Shown piece by piece: positions 8,512 to 18,403 of a DNA stretch of 64,000 bases (positions are counted from its first letter, which is position 1; every line of letters begins with the position of its first letter). The notes below the pieces were generated by a model. That model saw nothing but the letters and a program-made list of their open reading frames with translations. It had not been told where the DNA came from and searched no databases. The stretch is from Paenibacillus sp. W2I17 (GTDB taxonomy: Bacteria > Bacillota > Bacilli > Paenibacillales > Paenibacillaceae): contig NZ_JAUSXM010000001.1 of the NCBI RefSeq assembly GCF_030815985.1, positions 5,642,001-5,706,000 of the forward strand. Reading direction: 5' to 3'. The translations under genes were made by a program, and so were the position numbers.

Positions 8512-9744
8512 TTGAAAAGTCTTTTGGTTGTCCTGAGAAGCCCGGCCTTACTTTTATTATCCGTGTGCATTTTTTTTATTGGTTTGGGATACGGGTTAAC
8601 GCTACCATTCATGCCATTATTCGGAGTAGAACGGGCAGGAATGAGCCCCTTATCATTAGGGATCTTTATGGCGTGTGGATCGTTAAGCGGCATTATCATT
8701 AGTACGCTTTTTAGTCGATTGTCCGATAAAAGGCCTGTGCGCAAGTGGATCATTGTTGGATCATGTGTATCTGCCTCTGTAGGTTATGTATTCTATGCAA
8801 ATACGGATAGTTACATTGTGTTAATGCTGGTTTCCTGTACTTTCATGGCCTTGTCATTCTCGGCCTTTCCGCAATTATTTGCTCTTGCGAGAGAAGTGGT
8901 CGAGAGGGAGGCGAGTGAAGATGTCACCGTTGTTATGGCTGTATTGCGAGCTCTGGTGTCTCTGGCCTGGATTCTTGGTCCTGTAATGGCGTCTTTTATA
9001 ATCTACCAGTTCTCGTACACAGGCCTGTTTCTGGTTGTTTCGTTGATGTACATGCTCGTTGCCATATTTGTACTGATGATTCGAGCACAAGAGAGTCGGG
9101 AACCGGGGGGTGGAACGGAATTATCATCTGACTCCGTACGCAGTTTCAAGCGCCTGCTGATGGCGCCGCAGATTATATTTTCATTACTTGCTTTTATGGC
9201 ATTTGAGTTGGCTAATACGATGGGGGGCATTGTAACTCCCTTATATGTTACGCAAGAGTTGCAAGGCGGGAAGCTGGACGTTGGCATGATCTCGGGTGTT
9301 AACGCAGCCTTGCAGGTCCCCACCATGATCATTTTGGGAATACTGGCCAAAAGGTTTGGTAGTATCACAGTTATGAAATGCGCGGGATTGTTTGGAGTCG
9401 CCTATTTTTCACTATTTTGGTTTACCCAATCGGGATGGCAGATCATTGCTATCCAGATATTCAGTGCCATTTTTATCGCGATTGTACTTGGAGTTGGAAT
9501 GACGTTTTTTCAGGATTTGGTTCCTAAAATGACAGGCACGGCCACAACGTTGTACAACAATGCAAACATCATTGGTTCCATGGGTGGTGGATTACTAGCC
9601 GGAGGAGTCGGAAATTATTTTGGTTTTAAAATAGTGATTGCCTGTTCGGCAGCACTTGCCTTCCTGGGATTTGTATTATTATTGGTGCCAAACGCAAATA
9701 AAAAGGTAGTACGGCATGTGGGAGGAGATACGTATGAAAGCTAG
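8512..9744 (+). CDS. MFS sugar-efflux transporter (SET family)
   Basis: Major facilitator exporter with about 12 hydrophobic helices over 410 residues. The central block PQLFALAREVVEREA and the following LRALVSLAWILGP match the SetA/SotA sugar-efflux branch (recalled family pattern), whose members export sugars and glycosides. The start is TTG 8512 with an AAAGAGGGGG ribosome site. It begins 18 bases after the UGT-type gene and overlaps the next glycosyltransferase gene by 11 bases, so it is co-transcribed. Two glycosyltransferases next to a SET exporter suggest the cargo is a glycoside (inference). Confidence 0.85.
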   Translation: MKSLLVVLRSPALLLLSVCIFFIGLGYGLTLPFMPLFGVERAGMSPLSLGIFMACGSLSGIIISTLFSRLSDKRPVRKWIIVGSCVSASVGYVFYANTDSYIVLMLVSCTFMALSFSAFPQLFALAREVVEREASEDVTVVMAVLRALVSLAWILGPVMASFIIYQFSYTGLFLVVSLMYMLVAIFVLMIRAQESREPGGGTELSSDSVRSFKRLLMAPQIIFSLLAFMAFELANTMGGIVTPLYVTQELQGGKLDVGMISGVNAALQVPTMIILGILAKRFGSITVMKCAGLFGVAYFSLFWFTQSGWQIIAIQIFSAIFIAIVLGVGMTFFQDLVPKMTGTATTLYNNANIIGSMGGGLLAGGVGNYFGFKIVIACSAALAFLGFVLLLVPNANKKVVRHVGGDTYES

Positions 9745-10870
9745 TGTAATTATTCTATCGCATAATCAGAAAGAAGTGATTCAGGCCTGTTTGACTTCCT
9801 TATCTCGACAACGTTTGTGTGAAGGAGATCAATACGAAGTTGTTGTTATTGATAATGGGTCTATAGACGGCACGGGAGAGATGATTGACGGGCTTACGTA
9901 TGATTTTCCTATACGATATAACTACATTCCTTCTACAGAGCAATCAAGTCGGGCAGCGGCACGAAACAAGGGGATTACTATCGCGAATGGAGATGTGATC
10001 GTCTTCCTTGACGGAGATCAACTCGCCGGACCGGACTTTATCTATGAGCATTTGAGAGTGCACAAGCTGGCCGAGGGGAAACTTGTTATAGGGTTTCGAA
10101 GATATTTGAGTGAAAAGAGCATTGATATAACATCGTTAAATCCGGGATGGGTGCATACTGCTATTACATCATCAGAAGCAGATGAACGATTTCAGCTCAT
10201 GGAACGTTTTTCGGAAAATGGAAGCGCATTCCGCACAGCGTGGCATCTGTCTTTCAGTTGCAATTTCTCGGTAAACAGAGAAATACTGATCCGATCGGGT
10301 ATGTTTGACGAAGGGTTCAAGGGGTGGGGGTTGGAAGACAGTGAGCTTGGCTATCGTCTGCAACAGACTGGGGGAACGTTCGTATTGAACAAAAAAGCGT
10401 TAACCTTCCATATCTTTCACCCTTCCGAGTTTGATGAGAATCGTTATGATGGTTGGAAAACGAATCTGGATCATTTCCTCGAATGTCATCCGATGTTTGA
10501 AGTACAGGCGCAAAACATCTTAAAAGAATTTTTTAATCCAGGAATTAGAAAATCATGGTGGGATTGTTATATTCGCTTCGAGAAGGTTGTAAGAGCACAT
10601 CAGGGTTACGAGGGGGATCGATTACCTGTCAGCATCATTGTTGTCTATGCCGAGGGCCCGGAACTGATCCAGACCATTTCGGCAGAAGCTGCGTATAGAG
10701 AAGTGTTGATTATAGATAAGACACCATCATCGGACCTGGATATCTTTTGCCAATGTATTAACGAAAAATTTGATGTTTTGTATTACGAGCATCCTTCGGA
10801 AGATCAGTTAATCGACTTATATCATCAGTATGCAGTCAGGGGAATTGTGAAACATGAAATTTTCAAGTGA
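9734..10870 (+). CDS. Family-2-like GT-A glycosyltransferase with Glyco_transf_7C-like segment
   Basis: GT-A glycosyltransferase using a nucleotide sugar. The start is ATG 9734, with GGAGGAG at 9721-9727; it overlaps the exporter's last codons. The 378-residue protein opens with SVIILSHNQKE, followed by DNGSIDGTG and the metal-site FLDGDQ (a DxD variant). The segment GWGLEDSELGYRL resembles the C-terminal motif of galactosyltransferase-type (GT7C) enzymes. The last ~75 residues start a second beta strand (VSIIVVYAEG) and look like a separate small domain. It may add a second sugar to the same product. Acceptor and sugar are unknown. Confidence 0.82.
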   Translation: MKASVIILSHNQKEVIQACLTSLSRQRLCEGDQYEVVVIDNGSIDGTGEMIDGLTYDFPIRYNYIPSTEQSSRAAARNKGITIANGDVIVFLDGDQLAGPDFIYEHLRVHKLAEGKLVIGFRRYLSEKSIDITSLNPGWVHTAITSSEADERFQLMERFSENGSAFRTAWHLSFSCNFSVNREILIRSGMFDEGFKGWGLEDSELGYRLQQTGGTFVLNKKALTFHIFHPSEFDENRYDGWKTNLDHFLECHPMFEVQAQNILKEFFNPGIRKSWWDCYIRFEKVVRAHQGYEGDRLPVSIIVVYAEGPELIQTISAEAAYREVLIIDKTPSSDLDIFCQCINEKFDVLYYEHPSEDQLIDLYHQYAVRGIVKHEIFK

Positions 10871-10928
10871 TCATGGATCAGCTGTTATGGCCGCAAACGA
10901 TGACTTTTTATATGGGAGGTTGACATGA
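10854..10928 (+). CDS. Possible 24-residue coupled ORF between glycosyltransferase and acyl-CoA dehydrogenase genes
   Basis: A short frame begins at ATG 10854 behind an AGGGGAA ribosome site (10838-10844). It overlaps the 3' end of the glycosyltransferase gene and stops at 10926-10928, so its stop overlaps the dehydrogenase ATG (10925) as ATGA. That layout is typical of translational coupling. The peptide is polar and has no recognisable motif. It may only help initiation of the next gene and could be chance. Confidence 0.3.
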   Translation: MKFSSDHGSAVMAANDDFLYGRLT

Positions 10929-12094
10929 ATTTTGAATTGACAGAGCAACAGAAGCAGATTCAATCCGCCGCACGCCATTTTGTGGACGAGCTACTGATTC
11001 CGTTGGAACCTGAATTATTGCGTAACGAGCGTGAGGGAAGACCCGGGATCGAACTTAGGCAGATTAGAGAGCTTCAACAAAAGGCGAAAACACAGGGCCT
11101 GTGGGGTATTGAGACACCAGAAGAGTATGGGGGAGCAAATCTTGGAACGGTCACTAGTGCACTCCTGAAAATGGAGCTAGGACGCACGTGTATTCCGTTT
11201 GTCTTCGGAGGGGAAGCAGACAATATCCTGTACCTTTGCGACGAGACACAGCAGAACAAGTATTTGCTTCCTGTTATTGCGGGCGAGAGGCAGTCCTGTT
11301 TTGCAATAACGGAGCGTTCGGCAGGTTCCGATGCAAGTCGAATTGAGATGAGGGCTGAGCGTGTGGCAGATGGTTGGGTACTCAATGGGGAGAAAGTATT
11401 TATCACAAATGGAAACGAGGCAGATTTTGCGATTGTTTTTGCAGTGACTGATGTCCAGGCAGAGCCGGGCAAAGGGATCACTTGTTTTCTGGTGGACCGG
11501 GACATGGGATGGACGTCAGAGCCGATTCCTACGATGGGTGGGGATAAAAGTCCTTCTGTACTTACGTTTAACCACGTGTTCGTGCCAAACGGAAATGTGC
11601 TCGGTGAAGAGGGGCAGGGGTTAACAACAGCAATGCAGTGGATCAGTCGAGGGCGTTGGGTGATTCCGGCTATTGCTGTGGGTGCGTCTGGCAGGCTGAT
11701 CCATATGGCCATTGACTATGTTAAAGAACGGTCGACATTTGGAGAGCAGTTGGCAAGCCGGCAGAGCATCCAATGGATGATTGCCGACTCTGCGGTTGAG
11801 CTGGAGGCTCTGAAATGGCTGGTATTATACACGGCTTGGAGGGTGGAGCAGGGGCTGGATGCAAGACATCATGCGACGATGTCCAAGTTGTACGGTGCAG
11901 GTAGAGCAAACGATATTGTGGATCGGGTCCTTCAGATTTTTGGCGGAATCGGATATTCGAAGGACTTGCCGATCGAGCGTTGGTATCGGGAAATGCGAGT
12001 ATGGAGAATCTTCGAGGGCACAGACGAGATTCAACGCATGATTATTTCCCGCAATCTGCTCAAGGGTCATGTCCGAATTGGAGAGTGGGATTAA
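10925..12094 (+). CDS. Acyl-CoA dehydrogenase
   Basis: FAD enzyme that oxidises an acyl-CoA to the trans-2-enoyl-CoA. At 389 residues it is full length, with the N-terminal helical domain, the flavin-binding beta domain (CFAITERSAGSDAS, VLNGEKVFITNG) and a C-terminal helical domain. The catalytic base is in RIFEGTDEIQ (Glu364), the position used by medium/short-chain members. GGAGG lies 5 bases before the ATG. It is the last rightward gene of the operon, and its stop codon overlaps the convergent MaoC gene. It supplies the first oxidation step of a beta-oxidation cycle. Confidence 0.92.
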   Translation: MNFELTEQQKQIQSAARHFVDELLIPLEPELLRNEREGRPGIELRQIRELQQKAKTQGLWGIETPEEYGGANLGTVTSALLKMELGRTCIPFVFGGEADNILYLCDETQQNKYLLPVIAGERQSCFAITERSAGSDASRIEMRAERVADGWVLNGEKVFITNGNEADFAIVFAVTDVQAEPGKGITCFLVDRDMGWTSEPIPTMGGDKSPSVLTFNHVFVPNGNVLGEEGQGLTTAMQWISRGRWVIPAIAVGASGRLIHMAIDYVKERSTFGEQLASRQSIQWMIADSAVELEALKWLVLYTAWRVEQGLDARHHATMSKLYGAGRANDIVDRVLQIFGGIGYSKDLPIERWYREMRVWRIFEGTDEIQRMIISRNLLKGHVRIGEWD

Positions 12095-12984
12095 CGGGCC
12101 ATGTAACGAACGGATCCTTCATAGGCTAGCAAGTCAGACGGAACACCCGCTCGATGTTCAACATAGACTGTGATACTGCATTCCAGATGGGAGAGGTTAT
12201 CCGTGTTGATGACACTCACGAGGACACGGACGACGTCCCCTTCCATCACGGGTGAGCGAAATCGGTATTTTATATCGCATAGAATCCAGTTATCCAACCC
12301 CAGCATTTGTAGTCGGTTTCCAATCATGCCACCGATAAGCATACCTTGTGCAATTCGGCGAGGTGCACCTGCTTCATGTGCTTTGAGAACGTCCAAATGA
12401 ATTGCGTTGTTATCGCCCGATGCGGCTGCATAGGCTATGAGCATAGCGCTGGTTATGGTTCCAAGACAAGCGTCGAACAGGAGCTCACCAGATGAGGGAC
12501 GGTGTTTCCCATCCCACTGATAATATATCTCCGAGGGATATTGCGGATACACAGGCTCGAGTTCGGAATACGAAGGCTGCAACGCTGGAGAGTCCAGAAG
12601 TATTAATGTGGTGTTAGTAACGAGTACGGGGTGTTTCATGACGTCCGTAACTTTCATTGTACAATCAAGGAGATGGATGTTCCCCATAGATCCAGTTGTT
12701 TCGCGTACGTTTGCAAGTTCAATCCGGTAAAATAAAGCTGCATCATACTTCAATTTACATTGGTATGTAAAAGATTGTTGACCATGGATCATAATTTTCC
12801 CAGGCAGGTCCATCCAGGGTAAGTGTGTCTGTTGCCACCATATCATCGGAAAGGTGAGAGGAATGGATCTTGCGTCGGGACGAAATTCTTCTGGAAAGCC
12901 TTGCGTGAATTGGACAATCTGATCTGTGGTAATAACCATTTTCTTGGGAGGAGTAGGTACTCCGATCCACGATTGGTAATCCAT
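12091..12984 (-). CDS. Double-hotdog MaoC-like enoyl-CoA hydratase/dehydratase
   Basis: Probable (R)-type enoyl-CoA hydratase or 3-hydroxyacyl dehydratase. The protein has two hotdog halves: an N-terminal FAS1-like dehydratase part and a C-terminal MaoC part carrying AAASGDNNAIHLD and RRIAQGMLIGGMIG, which hold the Asp/His hydratase residues. The start is placed at ATG 12984 because AAGGAG would be only 2 bases from the ATG at 12993. It is on the minus strand, sharing 4 bases with the dehydrogenase stop, so it has its own promoter near 13000. It completes the set ligase, dehydrogenase, hydratase, SDR, thiolase. Confidence 0.82.
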   Translation of the reverse strand: MDYQSWIGVPTPPKKMVITTDQIVQFTQGFPEEFRPDARSIPLTFPMIWWQQTHLPWMDLPGKIMIHGQQSFTYQCKLKYDAALFYRIELANVRETTGSMGNIHLLDCTMKVTDVMKHPVLVTNTTLILLDSPALQPSYSELEPVYPQYPSEIYYQWDGKHRPSSGELLFDACLGTITSAMLIAYAAASGDNNAIHLDVLKAHEAGAPRRIAQGMLIGGMIGNRLQMLGLDNWILCDIKYRFRSPVMEGDVVRVLVSVINTDNLSHLECSITVYVEHRAGVPSDLLAYEGSVRYMAR

Positions 12985-13104
12985 AGCTTGCATCTCTCCT
13001 TTGACTGACCATGTCTTGTATTATATCGAAGACAGTTAGAATCATAAATGTTTTTATCGCAGAAATTTCTTTTTTCGAAAATAAAGGTACACAAAAGATA
13101 CATA

Positions 13105-13130
13105 ATGAACTAAAATGAACTTATATGAAC
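13105..13130 (+). promoter_or_regulatory. Three ATGAAC repeats at exact 10-bp spacing upstream of kduI
   Basis: The hexamer ATGAAC occurs at 13105-13110, 13115-13120 and 13125-13130, each 10 bases from the next, so all three lie on the same helix face about 55-80 bp before kduI. Short tandem direct repeats at helical spacing are typical of DeoR-family operators, and a DeoR-type gene lies two genes down. Assignment to that regulator is inference. Confidence 0.45.
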
Positions 13131-13182
13131 CTTATCAAACTCAATCCCAACTAATTTAAATGACGAAAGGAATGGATTAATA

Positions 13183-14022
13183 ATGGAAAATCGTTATGCT
13201 GCACATCCGAATGAAGTGAAAACGTATGATACATCTCGCCTGCGTGAGGAATTTTTGATGGAGCAACTGTTTGCAACCGATGAATTGGTAACGGTGTATT
13301 CTCATGTGGATCGTTATATTGTGGGAACGGCTGTACCCGAGAGCAAGGACATTACCCTTGAAGTGAACCTGAAAGATATCGGAACGAACTTTTTCCTGGA
13401 GCGTCGTGAAATCGGTATCATTAATGTCGGTGGTCACGGAACAGTGACAGCGGATGGACAAGGTTATGAGATTGGAGCGAAGGAATGTCTCTACATCGGT
13501 AGAGGGGTGAAGGAAGTTGTGTTCACGAGCAGTGACAAGGCTCAACCTGCCCAATTCTATTTTGTATCCACACCGGCTCATCACACCTATCCAACAGTAA
13601 AAGCAACACAAGAACAAGCTCAGCCGAATCATCTGGGCAGCATCGAAACTTCCAATGAGCGTACGATCTATCGTTACATTCACCAAGGAGAAGGTGGGAT
13701 TCAGAGTTGTCAGTTGGTGATGGGCATTACCGAACTCGACAAGGGTAACATGTGGAACACGATGCCTGCACATACACATAACCGCCGTTCCGAAGTATAC
13801 TTGTACTGGAACTTGCCTGAAGACGGCGTTGTGTTCCACATGATGGGCGAGCCGAACGAAACGCGTCATCTGGTTGTACGTGATCGCCAGGCGATCATTT
13901 CCCCAAGCTGGTCCATTCACAGTGGTGTGGGTACAAGCAATTACACCTTCTGTTGGGCGATGGCTGGTGAGAACCAGACGTTCGAAGATATGGACGGCGT
14001 AGCGATGAAAGACCTGAAATAA
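13183..14022 (+). CDS. kduI: 5-keto-4-deoxyuronate isomerase KduI
   Basis: Cytosolic isomerase converting 5-keto-4-deoxyuronate (from unsaturated oligogalacturonate breakdown) to 3-deoxy-D-glycero-2,5-hexodiulosonate, the KduD substrate. The 279-residue length is exact for the family. Cupin metal ligands are visible: PAHTHNRRSEVYLYW (His197, His199, Glu204) and SIHSG (His246). An AAAGGAATGG ribosome site precedes ATG 13183. It heads a module with a DeoR-type regulator, kduD and a sugar isomerase. No pectate lyase lies in the window, so the polymer-degrading genes must be elsewhere. Confidence 0.97.
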   Translation: MENRYAAHPNEVKTYDTSRLREEFLMEQLFATDELVTVYSHVDRYIVGTAVPESKDITLEVNLKDIGTNFFLERREIGIINVGGHGTVTADGQGYEIGAKECLYIGRGVKEVVFTSSDKAQPAQFYFVSTPAHHTYPTVKATQEQAQPNHLGSIETSNERTIYRYIHQGEGGIQSCQLVMGITELDKGNMWNTMPAHTHNRRSEVYLYWNLPEDGVVFHMMGEPNETRHLVVRDRQAIISPSWSIHSGVGTSNYTFCWAMAGENQTFEDMDGVAMKDLK

Positions 14023-14105
14023 TAAATTACAGATGTCTGAGTTAAATTGACAGGGTAGACACTATAACTCATTCATTTTGACTCAGGTAGTATAGGAAGT
14101 TGATT

Positions 14106-14867
14106 ATGATGAATCCATTGAAAAGACATGAAAAAATTATGGAGGCTCTGCTGGAGCGCCAGGAAGTAACCGTCAGTGATCTGAGTGAGTTGTTGCAGGT
14201 GACTGGGAAAACAGTACGAGAGGATCTCGACAAGTTGGAGAGTATGGGACTGCTCGTACGTGTCCATGGTGGTGCTATGCTGGCTCAGAATGACCAGTAT
14301 GGCATCTTGAATAGCCGCGGAGTTACCGAGAAGCATCATCCGGAGAAGACGGAGATTGCTGAACGTGCCCTTGCTTACATTCGACCTGGAGATATCGTTG
14401 CTCTCGATGGTGGCAGCACCACGCTGGAGATGGCCAAACGTCTCGATAATCAACCACTGACGGTGGTGACCAATGACCTGTTCATTATTGCGGAGCTGAC
14501 CAAGAAGGAGCAAGTGCGACTGGTTGTGCCTGGCGGGGCTCGTGTACGGAATATGTTGGTTGGGGATGATACGGCTTCGTTTATCTCCAGTCTTAACATT
14601 CATAAAGCCTTTATATCCACGACAGCCCTTCATCCGGAATTTGGATTATCCATATACACGGGAGATCTGGTTCCTTTAAAAAAAGCAATGATATCTGCCT
14701 CGCAGCAAGTATACGGCGTTGTGGATCATTATAAATTCGGACAATTTGCACTGCGAACTTTCGCCCAGTGTTCCGAACTGGACTACATTATCAGCGATAG
14801 TCGTTTGGATGAAGAGACGGCTGCCTTATACGAGCAGAGCGGTGTCACAGTGGATTATCAAAGTTAA
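14106..14867 (+). CDS. DeoR-family transcriptional regulator
   Basis: Sugar-responsive repressor expected to control the kdu module. The start is ATG 14106, 6 bases after AGGAAG. The N-terminal winged helix-turn-helix (about residues 5-60, with VTVSDLSELLQVTGKTVRED) is followed by the DeoR sensor domain with the phosphosugar motif ALDGGSTTLEMA and VTNDL. At 253 residues it has normal length. It lies between kduI and kduD, so it is probably autoregulated along with them. The effector is likely a pathway intermediate such as a keto-deoxy acid or its phosphate (inference). Confidence 0.9.
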   Translation: MMNPLKRHEKIMEALLERQEVTVSDLSELLQVTGKTVREDLDKLESMGLLVRVHGGAMLAQNDQYGILNSRGVTEKHHPEKTEIAERALAYIRPGDIVALDGGSTTLEMAKRLDNQPLTVVTNDLFIIAELTKKEQVRLVVPGGARVRNMLVGDDTASFISSLNIHKAFISTTALHPEFGLSIYTGDLVPLKKAMISASQQVYGVVDHYKFGQFALRTFAQCSELDYIISDSRLDEETAALYEQSGVTVDYQS

Positions 14868-14944
14868 CCTCATTCATTATTCATGGGATTAAAGAACGGA
14901 CGGATCTAAGGATTGCATATCAAAACCATGCGGAGGAATCATTC

Positions 14945-15697
14945 ATGAACCCATTTGATTTAAGCGGACAAGTTGCACTGGTGACAGGTACCTCGGGAGG
15001 ACTTGGACAAGGGATGGCTATTGGCTTGGCAGAAGCAGGTGCTGATGTGGTGCTGGTCTCTTATTCCAAGCCTGCTGCAACGGCAAGTGCCATTGAAGCA
15101 CTCGGACGCAAAGCTTATGTGATTGAAGCGGATTTAAGTCGTGAAGATGAGTTGTCGGCTGTGTTCGAACAGGCGCTTGCGTTCCAGGGCAGAATTGACA
15201 TTCTCGTCAACAATGCCGGAATCATTCGTCGCACACCTGCGGCTGATCATGCAGGGCAGGACTGGCATGATGTAATTGGTCTGAACCTGAACACTGTATT
15301 TTTCCTGAGCCAATTGGCAGGCAGACATATGATTGAACGCGGAAGTGGCAAAATCATTAATATTGCATCCATGTTGTCCTATCAAGGTGGGATCAATGTG
15401 CCAGGATATACAGCCAGTAAACATGGCGTTGCCGGTTTAACCAAAGCACTCGCCAATGAATGGGCAGGGAAGGGAATTCAGATTAACGGTATCGCACCTG
15501 GTTATATGGAAACCGATAATACTACCCAGATCCGTGCGGACGAGAATCGGTACCGGGATATTACAGCCCGTATTCCTGCGGGGCGCTGGGGAACACCTGA
15601 AGATCTGAAAGGCCCGGTTGTCTTTCTGGCATCTGCCGCTTCGGATTATCTGAATGGTCATGTGCTGAATGTCGATGGCGGCTGGATGGCACGTTAA
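14945..15697 (+). CDS. kduD: 2-dehydro-3-deoxy-D-gluconate 5-dehydrogenase KduD
   Basis: SDR enzyme that reduces 2,5-diketo-3-deoxygluconate to 2-keto-3-deoxygluconate (KDG), the step after KduI. The 250 residues show GTSGGLGQG (cofactor loop), NNAGIIRR, the Ser in INIASM and YTASKHG, then the APGYMETDNT segment typical of KduD. A GCGGAGG ribosome site lies before ATG 14945. KDG would next need KdgK and an aldolase. A KDPG-aldolase-type gene lies at 32211, but no kdgK is seen in the window. Confidence 0.95.
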   Translation: MNPFDLSGQVALVTGTSGGLGQGMAIGLAEAGADVVLVSYSKPAATASAIEALGRKAYVIEADLSREDELSAVFEQALAFQGRIDILVNNAGIIRRTPAADHAGQDWHDVIGLNLNTVFFLSQLAGRHMIERGSGKIINIASMLSYQGGINVPGYTASKHGVAGLTKALANEWAGKGIQINGIAPGYMETDNTTQIRADENRYRDITARIPAGRWGTPEDLKGPVVFLASAASDYLNGHVLNVDGGWMAR

Positions 15698-15734
15698 TCG
15701 TTTGATAATCGGATTAGCATAAGGAGGCAGTGAG

Positions 15735-16580
15735 ATGAAACTTGGTATTCTGGCACATACATTTGGCAAACAGCCTACAGCACAGCTTGCGCAGACGATT
15801 GCGGATAACGGATTTAATTCCGTACAGCTGGCGCTGGCCAAAGCATTATCAGATGTGGACTCATCGAATGGCAAGCTGAGCCCAGGGCTAGCGAATGAGA
15901 TCGGAGATCAATTTGCACAGCGCGGGGTGAAGATTGCAGTACTTGGCTGTTATATTAATCCGATTGACCCTGATCCGGTAAGACGACGTGCGGACATTGA
16001 TCGATTCAAGGAACATCTGCGTTATGCCCGGGATTTTGGTTGCAGCATGGTAGCAACAGAGACCGGGGGCTTGGACACCTATCAGGATACACATCCGGAT
16101 GGATATGAAGAGAAGGCGTGGAGTGTGCTGAAAGAAACGGTTGAGGAGTTGGCTGAGGAAGCGGAGAAATGGGGCGTGCATGCGGCGATTGAGCCTGTGT
16201 CCACACATACCCTTCATACACATGAACATATGACACGTTTGTTTGAAGAGATTCCTTCATCCAATCTGGGGATGCTGTTCGACCCGTGTAATCTGATCAA
16301 GCAACCACATGCTGCAGATCAAGGGGCTTTCTTGCGCGAGGTGATGGAATCGCTGTATCAGCGCATGATTGTGATCCATGCCAAAGATGTAGCCTTTGAT
16401 GCACAGGGAGAGAAGTTTAATCCGGTACCTGGGGCAGGGATACTGGATTACCCGTTATTTTTTGAATTGCTAAAAACGTATAAGCCACATATCGATATTT
16501 CACTTGAAGGTGTAACTGCGGAGGAAGCTGTACCTGCGGCCAAACATTTGCGTGAAGTATGGAGTGCAGTTCACGTCTAA
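15735..16580 (+). CDS. Sugar phosphate isomerase/epimerase (AP endonuclease-2 TIM barrel)
   Basis: Xylose-isomerase-like TIM-barrel protein of 281 residues, a family of metal-dependent sugar isomerases and epimerases. Metal-site segments are visible: a Glu in ATETGG, IEPVSTHTLH, MLFDPCNL, VIHAKD and, near the end, DISLEGV. An AGGAGGC ribosome site precedes ATG 15735. It lies 38 bases after kduD and is followed by a terminator at 16625-16654, so it closes the kdu operon. Its exact substrate is not clear; an uronate-derived keto sugar is a reasonable guess. Confidence 0.82.
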   Translation: MKLGILAHTFGKQPTAQLAQTIADNGFNSVQLALAKALSDVDSSNGKLSPGLANEIGDQFAQRGVKIAVLGCYINPIDPDPVRRRADIDRFKEHLRYARDFGCSMVATETGGLDTYQDTHPDGYEEKAWSVLKETVEELAEEAEKWGVHAAIEPVSTHTLHTHEHMTRLFEEIPSSNLGMLFDPCNLIKQPHAADQGAFLREVMESLYQRMIVIHAKDVAFDAQGEKFNPVPGAGILDYPLFFELLKTYKPHIDISLEGVTAEEAVPAAKHLREVWSAVHV

Positions 16581-16624
16581 CAAAATCCTGGATGAGGTAT
16601 TGCATACCGAAGCCAAAGTAGCTG

Positions 16625-16654
16625 AAAAACCTTTGCGAGGGCAAAGGTTTTTTT
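16625..16654 (+). terminator. Rho-independent terminator of the kdu operon
   Basis: An 11-bp stem (AAAACCTTTGC / GCAAAGGTTTT) with loop GAGG is followed by a T run, 45 bases after the isomerase stop. Confidence 0.9.
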
Positions 16655-16671
16655 AGTACAGAAATCAATAG

Positions 16672-18127
<1,456 letters not shown>

Positions 18128-18206
18128 ATGGTATTAAGTGGATGTGTAAACAATCACTTAAGTGGTATGCCATAAACAGGTCATATTGAATATTAAAATG
18201 ATGGTT

Positions 18207-18238
18207 AAAGCCGTTGTCCTCCGGGACAGCGGCTTTTT
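18207..18238 (+). terminator. Terminator after metY
   Basis: A 13-bp stem with one mismatch (AAAGCCGTTGTCC / GGACAGCGGCTTT) is followed by TTTTTGTCTTTTT, 80 bases after the metY-frame stop. Confidence 0.88.
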
Positions 18239-18357
18239 GTCTTTTTGAACACGCATTTATGAGTAACCATCGAAAAAAGCCCATTTACAAATGTGGATCA
18301 CAGGCATATACTGATTAAAAGTTGTATTGAGTAAACACAATTGCATAAGTGCAAAAA

Positions 18358-18372
18358 TGATTATCATTCTCA
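18358..18372 (+). promoter_or_regulatory. Fur-family box upstream of metal P-type ATPase
   Basis: TGATTATCATTCTCA matches the 7-1-7 Fur consensus TGATAATNATTATCA with two differences; it fits PerR and Zur consensus less well. It lies about 180 bp before the ATPase start, in a 423-bp gap that also holds the metY terminator (18207-18238) and a palindrome (18404-18434). The identity of the binding regulator is inference. Confidence 0.5.
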
Positions 18373-18403
18373 TTCGAGATTATTTCAAAATCATTCACAA
18401 AAC

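Noticed and set aside
13177..13920. Long minus-strand frames such as those under kduI, trxB (22541-23455) and xylA (25766-26905)
   Set aside because: They mirror strongly biased codons of highly expressed genes, are rich in Cys, His and Phe, and have no ribosome sites or motifs.
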